From: Corallococcus sp. EGB
Lineage (GTDB): Bacteria; Myxococcota; Myxococcia; Myxococcales; Myxococcaceae
Length of the DNA: 64,000 nucleotides
Assembly (NCBI RefSeq): GCF_019968905.1
Contig: NZ_CP079946.1
Location: forward strand, 7,723,356-7,787,355
Direction: 5' to 3'
Made by a program: the position numbers and the translations under genes. The first letter of the stretch is position 1, and every line of letters starts with the position of its first letter. Positions 8,684 through 17,628 of the stretch are shown here, in pieces. The notes below the pieces were generated by a model. That model made no database searches. It was not told where the DNA came from and worked only from the letters and a program-made list of their open reading frames with translations.

Positions 8684-9658
8684 TCAAAACAGGGGCATCT
8701 GCCGTGGCTTGCCCAGCGGGCGGGCATCCGTGCCCGCGTCCCGCAGCGCCTGGGCCAGCTCCTCGGCGAAGCCGTGGCAGGTGATGACGTCCCGCGCGCC
8801 GGTGTCCTTCACGTAGCGCATGAGCGACGGGAAGTCCGCGTGGTCCGACAGCGGGAAGGCCACGTCCGCGCCGTAGCGCCGCGCGCCACCGGGGTCCATG
8901 GCCCACCCGGTGAGCACCGCCGTCGCGCGGGGCCAGTGCGGAGCCAGGGCCCCGCCGCGCGCCAGGTGCGGTGGGAAGAAGAGCACCTCGCCCGGCTCCA
9001 CGCGGCCGTCATAGCGGCGCAGGTTGTCGATGGGGACCCCCAGCTCCGCGTACAGCTCCGCGACCTCGAAGATGGACGGGTGCGCGACGAGCTGGAAGCC
9101 CCGCAGGGCCAGCTGCTTCATCGCCTCCTGGCTCTTGCCCAGCGGATAGCCCAGCAACACCGGCGTCACGCCCCGGTTCAGCTGCGCACGCAGCCACGTC
9201 TCCACCTGCCCCAGCACCTCCGCACGCGGAGGGAAGCGGTAGCGCGGGTGCCCGAAGGTGGACTCGATGACCAGCGTGTCGCAGCTGGCCACCTCCGTGG
9301 CCTCCGCGGTGAGCGACGGCGCGGTGTTCAAGTCGCCCGTGTAGACGATGCGCCGGCCGTCCGCGCGCGTGACGCGCAGCTGCGCGCTGCCCAGGATGTG
9401 GCCCGCGGGCAGGAGCTCCAGGAGGAGCGGCCCCAACTCGAAGGGGCGGCGGAAGGGCACGGACAGCGGGGCCGCCACCGGCCCCAGCCGGTGGGCCATG
9501 AAGCGCAGCGTGGCCGCGGTGGCGATGGTGCTCTCATGGCGGGCGATGTGGTCCGAGTGCCCGTGGCTGACGAACGACAGCGGCGACTTACGCTTCGCGT
9601 CCAGCGACAGGGGCGTGCCCGTCAGGTGCAGGCCGTTGCGTCTCAGCTCCACGCTCAT
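8684..9658 (-). CDS. Metallo-beta-lactamase-fold exonuclease-like protein (YSH1/ligase-associated type)
   Basis: 324-aa predicted metallohydrolase related to the mRNA 3'-end-processing/ligase-associated exonuclease group. The metal-binding motif HGHSDH is near residue 34. Further features are YTGDLN, a Ser/Thr-rich ESTFGHPRYRFP segment typical of the group, and LSDHADFPSLM, whose Asp/His would complete the beta-CASP-type motifs. In other bacteria relatives sit beside an ATP-dependent DNA ligase; none is seen here. The start MSVELRRNGLHL was chosen because it matches the family N-terminus (hLxxTpxGLhh). A nucleic-acid substrate is inferred from the family only. Confidence 0.85.
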   Translation of the reverse strand: MSVELRRNGLHLTGTPLSLDAKRKSPLSFVSHGHSDHIARHESTIATAATLRFMAHRLGPVAAPLSVPFRRPFELGPLLLELLPAGHILGSAQLRVTRADGRRIVYTGDLNTAPSLTAEATEVASCDTLVIESTFGHPRYRFPPRAEVLGQVETWLRAQLNRGVTPVLLGYPLGKSQEAMKQLALRGFQLVAHPSIFEVAELYAELGVPIDNLRRYDGRVEPGEVLFFPPHLARGGALAPHWPRATAVLTGWAMDPGGARRYGADVAFPLSDHADFPSLMRYVKDTGARDVITCHGFAEELAQALRDAGTDARPLGKPRQMPLF

Positions 9659-9723
9659 GGGATGGGCGCTGTCTATAGCGCGGCCCGGCCGCTCGCGCTC
9701 CCCCCACCCCGCGCGCCGGATGC

Positions 9724-10647
9724 TCAGGCGGCGGGCGTGCGGCCCCGTGCCCGCCATCCGTCCCACACCACCGTGCCCAGCTCGGACGCGAAGACGCCCA
9801 CGACGATGAGCGCGCCGCCCAGCCACTCCTTCGCGCCCAGCACCTCGCGGCCCACCGCCACGGAGTAGGCCGAGGCGAACACCGGCTCCAGCGCGAAGAT
9901 GAGCGCCGCGCGCACCGCGGTGGTGCGAGCCTGGCCCCACGTCTGGACGAGGATGGCCACCGCGCTCGCGAGCACGCCGCACGCGAGCACCGCCACCACC
10001 AACGGCGGGCTCCACTCCAGCCTGCGCTCCCCGAAGGGCAGGCACAGGGCGGACAGCACCGCCACGCCCACGAGCTGCACCGCCACCAGGCCCAGGGCGT
10101 TGTCCTTCGACGCGAAGCGCTCGGTGAGCAGGATGTGGCCCGCGTACGCCAGCGCACACCCGATGGACAGCCAGTCCCCCAGGTGCAGACCGCCCGCGCC
10201 TCCTGACGGCGCCTCGCCCTGGCCAGGCTGCGTCAGCCAGTACAGGCCCACCGCGGCCAGCACCACGCCCACGGTGGTGCCCCACCGCGGCAGGCGCCTG
10301 AGCAGCACCATGGACAACAGCGGGACGAAGAGGACGTTGAGGCCGGTGAGGAATGCCGCGCGCGACGGCGTGGTGGTCTGCAGCCCCACCGTCTGGAGCG
10401 CGAAGCACAGGAACAGCACCGTCGCCAGGAGCAACCCCTTGGGGATGATGCCGGGCGCGAACATCCGGCCGCGAGCGATGACGCCCAGCACCGTCGCGCC
10501 CACCACGAAGCGCAGCGTGAGGAAGGTGAACGGATCCGCGAACGCGAGCGCGTCCTTCACCACCACGAACGTCAGTCCCCAGAAGACGGTGAGGAGCACC
10601 AGCGCCCCGTCCGCCCGCCACCGCGCAGCCTCGCGCCCTTCAGACAC
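9724..10647 (-). CDS. EamA/DMT-family transporter
   Basis: 307-aa integral membrane protein with about ten hydrophobic helices in two EamA repeats. The N-terminal signature VFWGLTFVVVKDAL and the repeat-boundary segment TTPSRAAFLTGLNVLFVPL are typical of the drug/metabolite transporter superfamily. GTG at 10647 was selected: an upstream ATG would overlap the end of the preceding gene and add a non-hydrophobic extension. Substrate unknown; family members export amino acids or metabolites. It is within the 11.7-8.0 kb reverse-strand run, 86 nt after the S24-like/GNAT gene. A second EamA protein is encoded at 30.4 kb. Confidence 0.9.
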   Translation of the reverse strand: MSEGREAARWRADGALVLLTVFWGLTFVVVKDALAFADPFTFLTLRFVVGATVLGVIARGRMFAPGIIPKGLLLATVLFLCFALQTVGLQTTTPSRAAFLTGLNVLFVPLLSMVLLRRLPRWGTTVGVVLAAVGLYWLTQPGQGEAPSGGAGGLHLGDWLSIGCALAYAGHILLTERFASKDNALGLVAVQLVGVAVLSALCLPFGERRLEWSPPLVVAVLACGVLASAVAILVQTWGQARTTAVRAALIFALEPVFASAYSVAVGREVLGAKEWLGGALIVVGVFASELGTVVWDGWRARGRTPAA

Positions 10648-10733
10648 CGGATCCGCCTTCCCTGCCCACGAGATGCGGCAGCACGCCCCGCCGTTTGGCC
10701 CAGCCGCCGGCGGAGCGCAACCCCCATCCCGCG

Positions 10734-11711
10734 TCAGCGGGGAAGCGGGCGGACCAGCACGACCAGCCGCTTGCTCCCCCCCGCCGCGTCCCACTGCTGG
10801 TTCGTGGCGGTGGTCAGCGCCTCGGACGCGGGGCGGAACCCCAGGCCGGAGAAGGTCCGCAGGGAGGCGGTGTTGTCCTCGTCGATGTCCGCGTGCAGCC
10901 GGTCCGCGCCCTGCCGCTCAACCTCCTCCAGGAGGCACCGCACCAGCGCGGTGGCCACGCCCATGCGCCGCACCCGGGGGGCCACCACCAGCGAGCGCAC
11001 CCAGAAGCCGTCCAGGGACAGCCCCTCCTGGTGGTAGTCGTCCGCCCAGGCGAAGCCGAGCAGGTGCCCCTGCGCGTCGAACGCGCCCGCCGCCGCGCCC
11101 ACGCGCCGCTCCGGAGGCAGGCCCCACCGGTCGCGCAGCTGCCGGCGCAGGAAGGTGCCGGACACCACCAGCCTTTCGGTGGCGAAGGCGAGCAGCGCGT
11201 CCAGGTCCTCCAGGCGCACCAGGCGGATCTCCAGCGGGCCCACGAACTGGCGGCGCAGCGGCTTCGTCCACCCGGAGAACAGGTCGCGCAGCTGGCGGAA
11301 CAGCTTCCGGGACGCGGGCTGCGTCCACACGCCGGACAGCGTGCGCTGAAGGAGGAACAGCGCGGGCCGCGTGGGCCGGGGCAGCCGCACCACCCAGCGC
11401 CCGCGCTTGAGCGCGATGATGCGCCCCACCAATTCACCGCCCGCCACGTCCGTGCCGCCCAACAGCGACTCCGTCACCCAGGGCTCCGTGGACAACACCA
11501 CCTGCGCGGCCAGCCGGGGCCCGTGCCGCACCAGCGCCACGTCCCCGCGCGCCAGCCGCTCCGGTCCACAGCGCAACAGCCGCACCGCGTCCCCGCTGCG
11601 CAGGAGCGGGTAGAGACACCGCCCCATGCCGCGCACCCACAGCCGGTGGCCGAAGGGCAGCGCCGCAAGCAGGTCCGCGAGCTCGGCCGTCGAGACGCCA
11701 CCAGAGGGCAT
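10734..11711 (-). CDS. S24/S26-like domain fused to GNAT acetyltransferase
   Basis: 325-aa two-domain protein. Residues about 15-105 resemble the S24/S26 (LexA/signal-peptidase-like) fold: GRCLYPLLRSGD at 30-41 corresponds to the G.SM.P.L..GD motif, followed by GDVALVR and a closing LVGRIIAL segment. The catalytic Ser of that motif is Cys32 here, and no Lys is found at the expected general-base region, so proteolysis is doubtful. Residues about 165-315 form a GNAT domain with FWVRSLVVAPRVRRMGVA as the acetyl-CoA-binding region and a conserved DEDNTASLRTFSGLGF tail. The start ATG at 11711 lies just before VSTAELADLL. What it acetylates is unknown. Confidence 0.75.
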   Translation of the reverse strand: MPSGGVSTAELADLLAALPFGHRLWVRGMGRCLYPLLRSGDAVRLLRCGPERLARGDVALVRHGPRLAAQVVLSTEPWVTESLLGGTDVAGGELVGRIIALKRGRWVVRLPRPTRPALFLLQRTLSGVWTQPASRKLFRQLRDLFSGWTKPLRRQFVGPLEIRLVRLEDLDALLAFATERLVVSGTFLRRQLRDRWGLPPERRVGAAAGAFDAQGHLLGFAWADDYHQEGLSLDGFWVRSLVVAPRVRRMGVATALVRCLLEEVERQGADRLHADIDEDNTASLRTFSGLGFRPASEALTTATNQQWDAAGGSKRLVVLVRPLPR

Positions 11712-11823
11712 GACGCCCACTTTGTCATGAAGGCGCCCCCGAAACCCGCCCCCGGTGCAGGGCAGCCCCCGCTTCGTCCGGAACCGGCTATGACACGGCC
11801 CCACGTCCAGGCCAGGAGGGCCC

Positions 11824-12384
11824 ATGCCGCCGACAAGTCCCGAGGGTGACTACGCACCCGTGCCCCGCCAGGGGTGGTGGAACCGCAACTGGAAGTGGGC
11901 GGTGTCCGTGGGCTGCCTGGGGCTGCTCGGCTCCTGCTTCTGCTTCGCGGCCATCGTCGTGGGCTGGGGCTACGCGTCCTTCAAGGACATGGGCGCGTAC
12001 ACGGAGGCCATCGCGGAGGCCCAGGAGGATCCACACGTGCAGCAGGCCCTGGGGGGCACCTTCAAGGCGGGCTTCCCCCGCGACTCCCAGGTGAGCAGCA
12101 TCAACGGCCACACCCACGCGGAGTTCGTCGTCCCGCTGGACGGCCCCAAGGCGGACGGCACCCTGCACGCGGTAGCGGACAAGGACGACGACACGTGGAC
12201 CTTCCGCACCCTCTTCGTCCAGTTGGAGGACGGCAGCCGCATCGACCTGCTCGAAACGGGCGAGGCGCCTCCCGAGGAGGAGGTGCCCCACGAGCTGGAG
12301 CCCGGCGTCCCCCCGAACGGGACCGAGCCCTCCGAGCCTCCGGCGCAGAAGAGGCCCGGCCACGACCACGACATCGAGCTGTAG
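11824..12384 (+). CDS. Coa1-family (cytochrome oxidase complex assembly protein 1) membrane protein
   Basis: 186-aa protein with an N-terminal cytoplasmic segment ending WWNRNWKW, one transmembrane helix at about residues 25-50, then an extracytoplasmic domain. The WW.RNWKW lead, YTEAIAEAQEDPHVQQALG and the final WTFRTLFVQLEDGSRIDLL match bacterial members of the Coa1/Tim21-like family as I know them. A strong ribosome-binding site (AGGAGGG) is 7 nt upstream of the ATG. The C-terminal 40 residues are Pro/Glu-rich and probably unstructured. No cytochrome oxidase gene is nearby, so a role in oxidase assembly is family inference only. Divergent from the S24-like/GNAT gene. Confidence 0.75.
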   Translation: MPPTSPEGDYAPVPRQGWWNRNWKWAVSVGCLGLLGSCFCFAAIVVGWGYASFKDMGAYTEAIAEAQEDPHVQQALGGTFKAGFPRDSQVSSINGHTHAEFVVPLDGPKADGTLHAVADKDDDTWTFRTLFVQLEDGSRIDLLETGEAPPEEEVPHELEPGVPPNGTEPSEPPAQKRPGHDHDIEL

Positions 12385-12402
12385 GCCGCCCGACGCGACG
12401 AA

Positions 12403-12437
12403 GGGCGCGCCCCCGGAAGGAACCCGGCGACGCGCCC
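12403..12437 (+). terminator. Inverted repeat after Coa1-like gene
   Basis: Arms GGGCGCG at 12403-12409 and CGCGCCC at 12431-12437 with a 21-nt loop. The first arm is also part of a self-palindrome. A plausible but T-less terminator for the forward gene. Confidence 0.35.
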
Positions 12438-12451
12438 CTCGGATGTCGCGG

Positions 12452-12471
12452 TCCGCCGTCAGGACGGCGGA
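12452..12471 (-). terminator. Putative terminator of the etfBA operon
   Basis: Perfect 8-bp stem, TCCGCCGT (12452-12459) with ACGGCGGA (12464-12471), 4-nt loop, ending 7 nt from the etfA stop codon. It may work in both directions between the convergent genes. Confidence 0.55.
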
Positions 12472-12477
12472 AGCGGC

Positions 12478-13443
<966 letters not shown>

Positions 13444-13487
13444 GGTGTGTCTGTCTCCGGAATCGTTGGAAGGGTTGGCAGCGGCGG

Positions 13488-14285
13488 TCAGACGACCTTC
13501 GCCTCGTTGTGCAGCTTCTCCACCAGCGTGGCCACGTCCGGCACCTTGATGCCCGCCTTGCGCGCCGGGGGCGACGCCAGCTTCAGCACCTGGATCTTCG
13601 GGGCCACGTCCACGCCCAGGCCCGCCGGGGTCAGCTCCTCGATGGGCTTGCTCTTCGCCTTCATGATGCCCGGGAGGCTCGCGTAGCGCGGCTGGTTCAG
13701 GCGCAGGTCCGTGGTGATGACCGCGGGCAGCTGGACCTCCAGGGTCGCCAGGCCGTTGTCCACTTCACGCACCACCTGGACGCTCTTCTTGTCCGCGGAC
13801 AGCACCACCGCGGGGACCTTGTTCTTCTCCTGGTCGCTCTCCAGCGACTCCACCTTGGAGGCGAACGTGGCCTGGCCCCAGCCCAGGAACTCGGCCAGGT
13901 ACTGGCCCACCTGGTTCTGGTCGTCATCGATGGACTGCTTGCCCAACAGGACGACGTCCGGCTTCTCCTTCTCCGCGACCTTCTGGAGCAGGCCCGCGAT
14001 GCCCAGCTGATCCAACGGGCCCGTGTGGTTCACCCAGATGGCGCGGTTGGCGCCCATGGCCAGCGCGTGGCGCAGCTGCTCCTGCACCTCCTTGCCGCCG
14101 ATGGAGACCACCACCACCTCGCCGGTGTGCTTCGCCGCGAGGCGCAAGCCCTCCTCCACGCCGATTTCATCGAAGGGGTTGATCTTGTACTTCAACCCCT
14201 CCTTCACGATGTCCGAGCCGTCCGGCTTGACCTTGATCTTCGACTCGGGATCTTCCACGCGCTTGGCGGTGACAAGAATCTTCAC
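13488..14285 (-). CDS. etfB: Electron transfer flavoprotein subunit beta
   Basis: 265-aa partner of EtfA, binding AMP structurally. It begins with GTG at 14285 (MKILVTAKRVEDPESKIKV). Family features include NPFDEIGVEEGLRL, the GKQSIDDDQNQVGQYLAE segment lining the nucleotide site, and the recognition-loop region LRLNQPRYASLPGIMKAK, which includes the partner-docking loop and the ETF-beta signature. First gene of the etfBA pair; 164 nt separate it from the upstream acyl-CoA dehydrogenase gene, enough for its own promoter. Confidence 0.97.
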   Translation of the reverse strand: MKILVTAKRVEDPESKIKVKPDGSDIVKEGLKYKINPFDEIGVEEGLRLAAKHTGEVVVVSIGGKEVQEQLRHALAMGANRAIWVNHTGPLDQLGIAGLLQKVAEKEKPDVVLLGKQSIDDDQNQVGQYLAEFLGWGQATFASKVESLESDQEKNKVPAVVLSADKKSVQVVREVDNGLATLEVQLPAVITTDLRLNQPRYASLPGIMKAKSKPIEELTPAGLGVDVAPKIQVLKLASPPARKAGIKVPDVATLVEKLHNEAKVV

Positions 14286-14449
14286 GGCGGGCTTCTCCTC
14301 AGTGGGGAGTGTTTGGAAAGTCGTGGGCTTCGAGCGGCACCGGGCGCGACGTGACGTGCGTTGACGCGTCGCGCATCAGGGCCGGAGTAATAGACATCCG
14401 CACACGGCGGCGGCAACGGGAAAGCCCCGCCGGGCACAGTTTTGCTTTT

Positions 14450-15586
14450 CTACCTGAACAGTTCCTTCGCGATGACCAGGCGCTGCACCTGGCTCGTGCC
14501 CTCGTAGACCTGGATGAGCTTGGCGTCGCGCATCAGCTTCTCCACGGGGTATTCCTTCATGTAGCCGTAGCCACCGAACACCTGCACCGCGTCCGTGGCG
14601 ACCTTCATGGCCATGTCCGCGGCGAAGCACTTCGCGTAGCTGGACTGGAGGGTGTTGCGCTGTCCCTCATCCAGCACCTGCGCGCTCTCCCAGGTGAGCA
14701 GGCGCGCGGCGTGGGTGTTCATGGCCATCTCCGCCAGCATGAACTGGACGGCCTGGTGCTCGCGGATGGGCTTGCCCATCGTGTGGCGCTGCGCCGAGTA
14801 CTCCAGCGAGTGCTCCAGCGCCGCGCGCGCGATGCCAATGGAGATGCTCGCGGTGAGCGGGCGGCTGTTGTCCAGCGTGGCCATGGCGATCTTGAAGCCC
14901 TCGCCCTCTTCGCCAATGCGGTTCTTCACCGGGACACGCACCTCGTCGAACGTGACGGTGGTGGTGTTGCTGGCGCGCTGGCCCATCTTGTTCTCGTGCT
15001 TGCCGGTGGTGAGGCCCTGCGGACGGCCCTCCACGACGAAGCAGGTGATGCCCTTGTGCTTCTTGCCCTTGTCCAGCGTGGCGAACACGGTGAACTGCTC
15101 CGCGTAGCCGGCGTTGGTGATGAAGCACTTGCTGCCGTTGAGGACGTACTCGTCACCCTCGCGGCGCGCGGTGGTGCTCATGGCCGCCACGTCCGAGCCC
15201 GCGCTGGGCTCCGTGAGGCAGAAGCAGCTGAGCTTGAGCTTCTCCCCGAAGGGGGCCAGCAGCCGCTTCTTCTGGTCGTCCGTGCCCGCGAGGATGATGG
15301 GCAGGTTGGCCAGGTCGTTGGCGATGAGGGACGTGGCCACGCCCGCGCAGCCCCACGCCAGCTCCTCGCAGACGATGACCTGCTCCAGGTGCGTCAGGCC
15401 CACGCCGTTGTACTCCGACGGGATGGCCATGTTGAGCAGGCCCAGCTCGAAGGCGGCGGAGATGAGGTCCTTGGGGAAGTCGGAGGTCTCGTCGTAGTGC
15501 GCGGCCTTGGGGCGCACCACGTCACGGGCGTACTTGCGCGCGGCCTCCTGCAAGGCGCGCTGGTTTTCGCTGAGCTGGAAATCCAT
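14450..15586 (-). CDS. Acyl-CoA dehydrogenase (short-chain/branched-chain type)
   Basis: 378-aa FAD enzyme catalysing alpha,beta-dehydrogenation of an acyl-CoA and reducing ETF. The start MDFQLSENQRALQEAARKYA is canonical. The middle domain shows CLTEPSAGSDVAAM and YVLNGSKCFITNAGYA. The C-terminal helical domain carries QVFGGYGYMKEYPVEKLMRD and the catalytic Glu362 in LIQVYEGTSQVQRLVIAKEL. Glu at this position is typical of short-chain, branched-chain and glutaryl-type enzymes rather than isovaleryl-CoA dehydrogenase. It is upstream of etfBA on the same strand, so all three probably serve the same oxidation step. An AT-rich inverted repeat lies 18 nt upstream of the start. Confidence 0.95.
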   Translation of the reverse strand: MDFQLSENQRALQEAARKYARDVVRPKAAHYDETSDFPKDLISAAFELGLLNMAIPSEYNGVGLTHLEQVIVCEELAWGCAGVATSLIANDLANLPIILAGTDDQKKRLLAPFGEKLKLSCFCLTEPSAGSDVAAMSTTARREGDEYVLNGSKCFITNAGYAEQFTVFATLDKGKKHKGITCFVVEGRPQGLTTGKHENKMGQRASNTTTVTFDEVRVPVKNRIGEEGEGFKIAMATLDNSRPLTASISIGIARAALEHSLEYSAQRHTMGKPIREHQAVQFMLAEMAMNTHAARLLTWESAQVLDEGQRNTLQSSYAKCFAADMAMKVATDAVQVFGGYGYMKEYPVEKLMRDAKLIQVYEGTSQVQRLVIAKELFR

Positions 15587-15603
15587 GGGGCGGGGCTCCG
15601 GGA

Positions 15604-15625
15604 GGGTTGATTCAAATATCAATCC
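15604..15625 (-). promoter_or_regulatory. AT-rich inverted repeat upstream of acyl-CoA dehydrogenase gene
   Basis: Arms of 8 nt with one mismatch, GGGTTGAT (15604-15611) and ATCAATCC (15618-15625), around a 6-nt centre, 18 nt upstream of the start codon. AT-rich dyads are rare in this GC-rich window, so this is a candidate operator or promoter core for a fatty-acid-type repressor. No regulator gene is adjacent. Confidence 0.4.
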
Positions 15626-15737
15626 GCTCCCCTGCCATACCGCTCCCGCCGCTCTGGCGCCAGCCCCCGCGAGGGTCCCCCCGTCGTTCCAGGGACACCG
15701 GAACACGGGACGGGGGGACGCCTGGACGCCCTGGGGA

Positions 15738-16403
15738 CTACTTTCCGGCGGGCTTCGCCTGCTTGGGGACCTTCTCCCAGTCCGCGAGGAACTTCTGGAT
15801 GCCCGCGTCGGTGAGGGGGTGGTTCGCCAGCTGGGTGATGACGTTGTAGGGCAGCGTGGCGACGTCCGCGCCCAGGCGCGCGGCCTGGAGGACGTGGACG
15901 GGGTTGCGCACGCTGGCCACCAGCACCTGCGTGGTGAAGTCGTAGTTCTGGTAGATCTCCAGGATGTGGGCGATGAGCTCCATGCCGTCCTGGGAGATGT
16001 CGTCCAGCCGGCCCACGAAGGGCGACACGTACGTGGCGCCGGCCTTGGCGCACAGCAGGGCCTGGTTGGCGGAGAAGCAGAGGGTGACGTTGGTGCGGAT
16101 GCCGTCGGCGGTCAGCGCCTTGACGGCCTTCATGCCCTCCACGCCCATGGGGATCTTCACGACGACGTTGTCGTGGATCTTCGCCAGGCCCTGGCCTTCC
16201 TTGATGAGCTCCGGGGCCGTCAGCGAGACGCACTCGGCGCTGATGGGGCCATCCACGATGGAGCAGATTTCACGGATGGTCTCCTCCAGCCCGCGGCCGA
16301 CCTTGGCCAGCAGTGACGGGTTGGTGGTGACGCCGTCCACGCAGCCCATCTCGTGGGCCTTGCGGATTTCGCCGACGTCCGCGCTGTCGATGAAGAACTT
16401 CAT
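15738..16403 (-). CDS. fsa: Small transaldolase / fructose-6-phosphate aldolase family (TalC-like)
   Basis: 221-aa class I aldolase of the short transaldolase subfamily. [20 protein letters not shown] and [10 protein letters not shown] are the N-terminal signatures, and the Schiff-base Lys83 sits in [31 protein letters not shown] strands and a C-terminal FLADWEK complete the fold. In most bacteria this subfamily acts as transaldolase in the pentose phosphate pathway, exchanging dihydroxyacetone units between sugar phosphates; distinguishing it from true fructose-6-phosphate aldolase needs assay. Upstream in-frame codons were rejected because the family starts at MKFFIDSA. Divergent from kdsD, another sugar-phosphate enzyme gene. 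Confidence 0.92.
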   Translation of the reverse strand: MKFFIDSADVGEIRKAHEMGCVDGVTTNPSLLAKVGRGLEETIREICSIVDGPISAECVSLTAPELIKEGQGLAKIHDNVVVKIPMGVEGMKAVKALTADGIRTNVTLCFSANQALLCAKAGATYVSPFVGRLDDISQDGMELIAHILEIYQNYDFTTQVLVASVRNPVHVLQAARLGADVATLPYNVITQLANHPLTDAGIQKFLADWEKVPKQAKPAGK

Positions 16404-16539
16404 GCCGTCCCCTTGCTTTCCGGTGGTGAAGAAGGTGTCCCGGCCACGGGCGGCCGGGCGGGCAGGCCGTAGCCCAGGCCCCCCCATGCGTCAAGGATGG
16501 CCGCCCACGCGGAGGCTGGAGTAGAGGTAGCGCCCAGCC

Positions 16540-17616
16540 ATGGCCCGCGCCCCCCGCTCCACCGCCAAGAAGCAGCCCCGCCTGCGCGCCCTCCCCGGCC
16601 GCGCGCCGCCCCCCGCTCCCGCCCACCCCCAGGCTCAAAGCTTGGACGACGAGGCCGCGCTCACCTACGCGCGCGGCGTGCTGGAGGCGGAGGCCCGCGC
16701 CATCCTGGGCGTCACGGACCGGCTGGGGGACGCGTTCCTGCGCGCGCTGAAGCTCGTGCGCGACTGCCCGGGGCAGGTGGTGGTGACGGGCATGGGGAAG
16801 GCGGGCCACATCGGCCAGAAGCTGTCCTCCACGCTGGCGTCCACCGGCATCCGCTCCGTGTTCCTCCACCCCGCGGAGGCCGTGCACGGCGACCTGGGGC
16901 GCGTGGGCCCGGGCGACGTCATCCTCGCGCTGTCCAACAGCGGCAGCACGGAGGAGCTGCTGCGCCTGTTGCCCCTCTTCAAGCGCATGGGCGTGCCCGT
17001 GGTGGCGCTCACCGGGGACGCGGACAGCCCGCTCGCCAAGGGCGCGGAGGTGGTGCTGGACATCGGGCGGATTGAAGAGGCGTGCCCCATGGGGCTCGTC
17101 CCCACCGCGTCCACCGCCGCGCTGCACGCCGTGGGCGACGCGCTGGCGATGACGCTGCTCCGCTCGCGCCCCTTCGGGCGGGACGACTACGCGCTCCTGC
17201 ACCCGGGTGGGAAGCTGGGGCGCTCCGTGCTGCGCGTCTTCGAGCTGATGCGCACGGGCCCCGCGAACCCGCTGGTGCTGGACACCGCGCGGCTGTCGCA
17301 GGCGGTGGTGGTGATGACCAACACGCCGGGCCGGCCGGGCGCCGCGTGCGTGGTGGACCGCGACGGGAGGCTGGAGGGCATCTTCACGGACGGCGACCTG
17401 CGCCGGCTGGTGGAGAAGGGCCACACGGACTTCGAGGTGCCGGTGCGGCAGGTGATGGGCAAGCGCCCGCGCTGCATCACGCCGGACACGCTGGTGCTCA
17501 CCGCCGCCGCGCAGATGCGCGAGCTGAAGGTGGACCAGCTGCCCGTGGTGGACGTCGAGGGCCGCGCGGTGGGCCTGCTCGACGTCCAGGACCTGCTGGC
17601 CGCGAAGTTCGTCTAG
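16540..17616 (+). CDS. kdsD: D-arabinose-5-phosphate isomerase (KdsD/KpsF/GutQ family)
   Basis: 358-aa sugar-phosphate isomerase converting ribulose 5-phosphate to arabinose 5-phosphate, the first committed precursor of Kdo in lipopolysaccharide. A 28-residue Pro/Arg-rich N-terminus precedes the SIS domain (about 60-190), with VVTGMGKAGHIGQKLSSTLA, FLHPAEAVHGDLGRV and ALSNSGSTEELLRLLP. Two CBS domains follow at about 225-280 and 290-355, with IFTDGDLRRLVEKG and VMGKRPRCITPDTLV. Its stop is 12 nt from the convergent TPR gene. Confidence 0.95.
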   Translation: MARAPRSTAKKQPRLRALPGRAPPPAPAHPQAQSLDDEAALTYARGVLEAEARAILGVTDRLGDAFLRALKLVRDCPGQVVVTGMGKAGHIGQKLSSTLASTGIRSVFLHPAEAVHGDLGRVGPGDVILALSNSGSTEELLRLLPLFKRMGVPVVALTGDADSPLAKGAEVVLDIGRIEEACPMGLVPTASTAALHAVGDALAMTLLRSRPFGRDDYALLHPGGKLGRSVLRVFELMRTGPANPLVLDTARLSQAVVVMTNTPGRPGAACVVDRDGRLEGIFTDGDLRRLVEKGHTDFEVPVRQVMGKRPRCITPDTLVLTAAAQMRELKVDQLPVVDVEGRAVGLLDVQDLLAAKFV

Positions 17617-17628
17617 GGAAGCTGGGGG

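Noticed and set aside
9659..10621. In-frame extension joining the nuclease-like protein to an upstream open frame
   Set aside because: The extension lies over the EamA gene in another frame and has no family similarity; MSVELRRNGLHL is a good start.
12403..12412. GGGCGCGCCC palindrome considered as a regulatory operator
   Set aside because: It lies between two convergent genes' ends and is better explained as part of a terminator-like hairpin.
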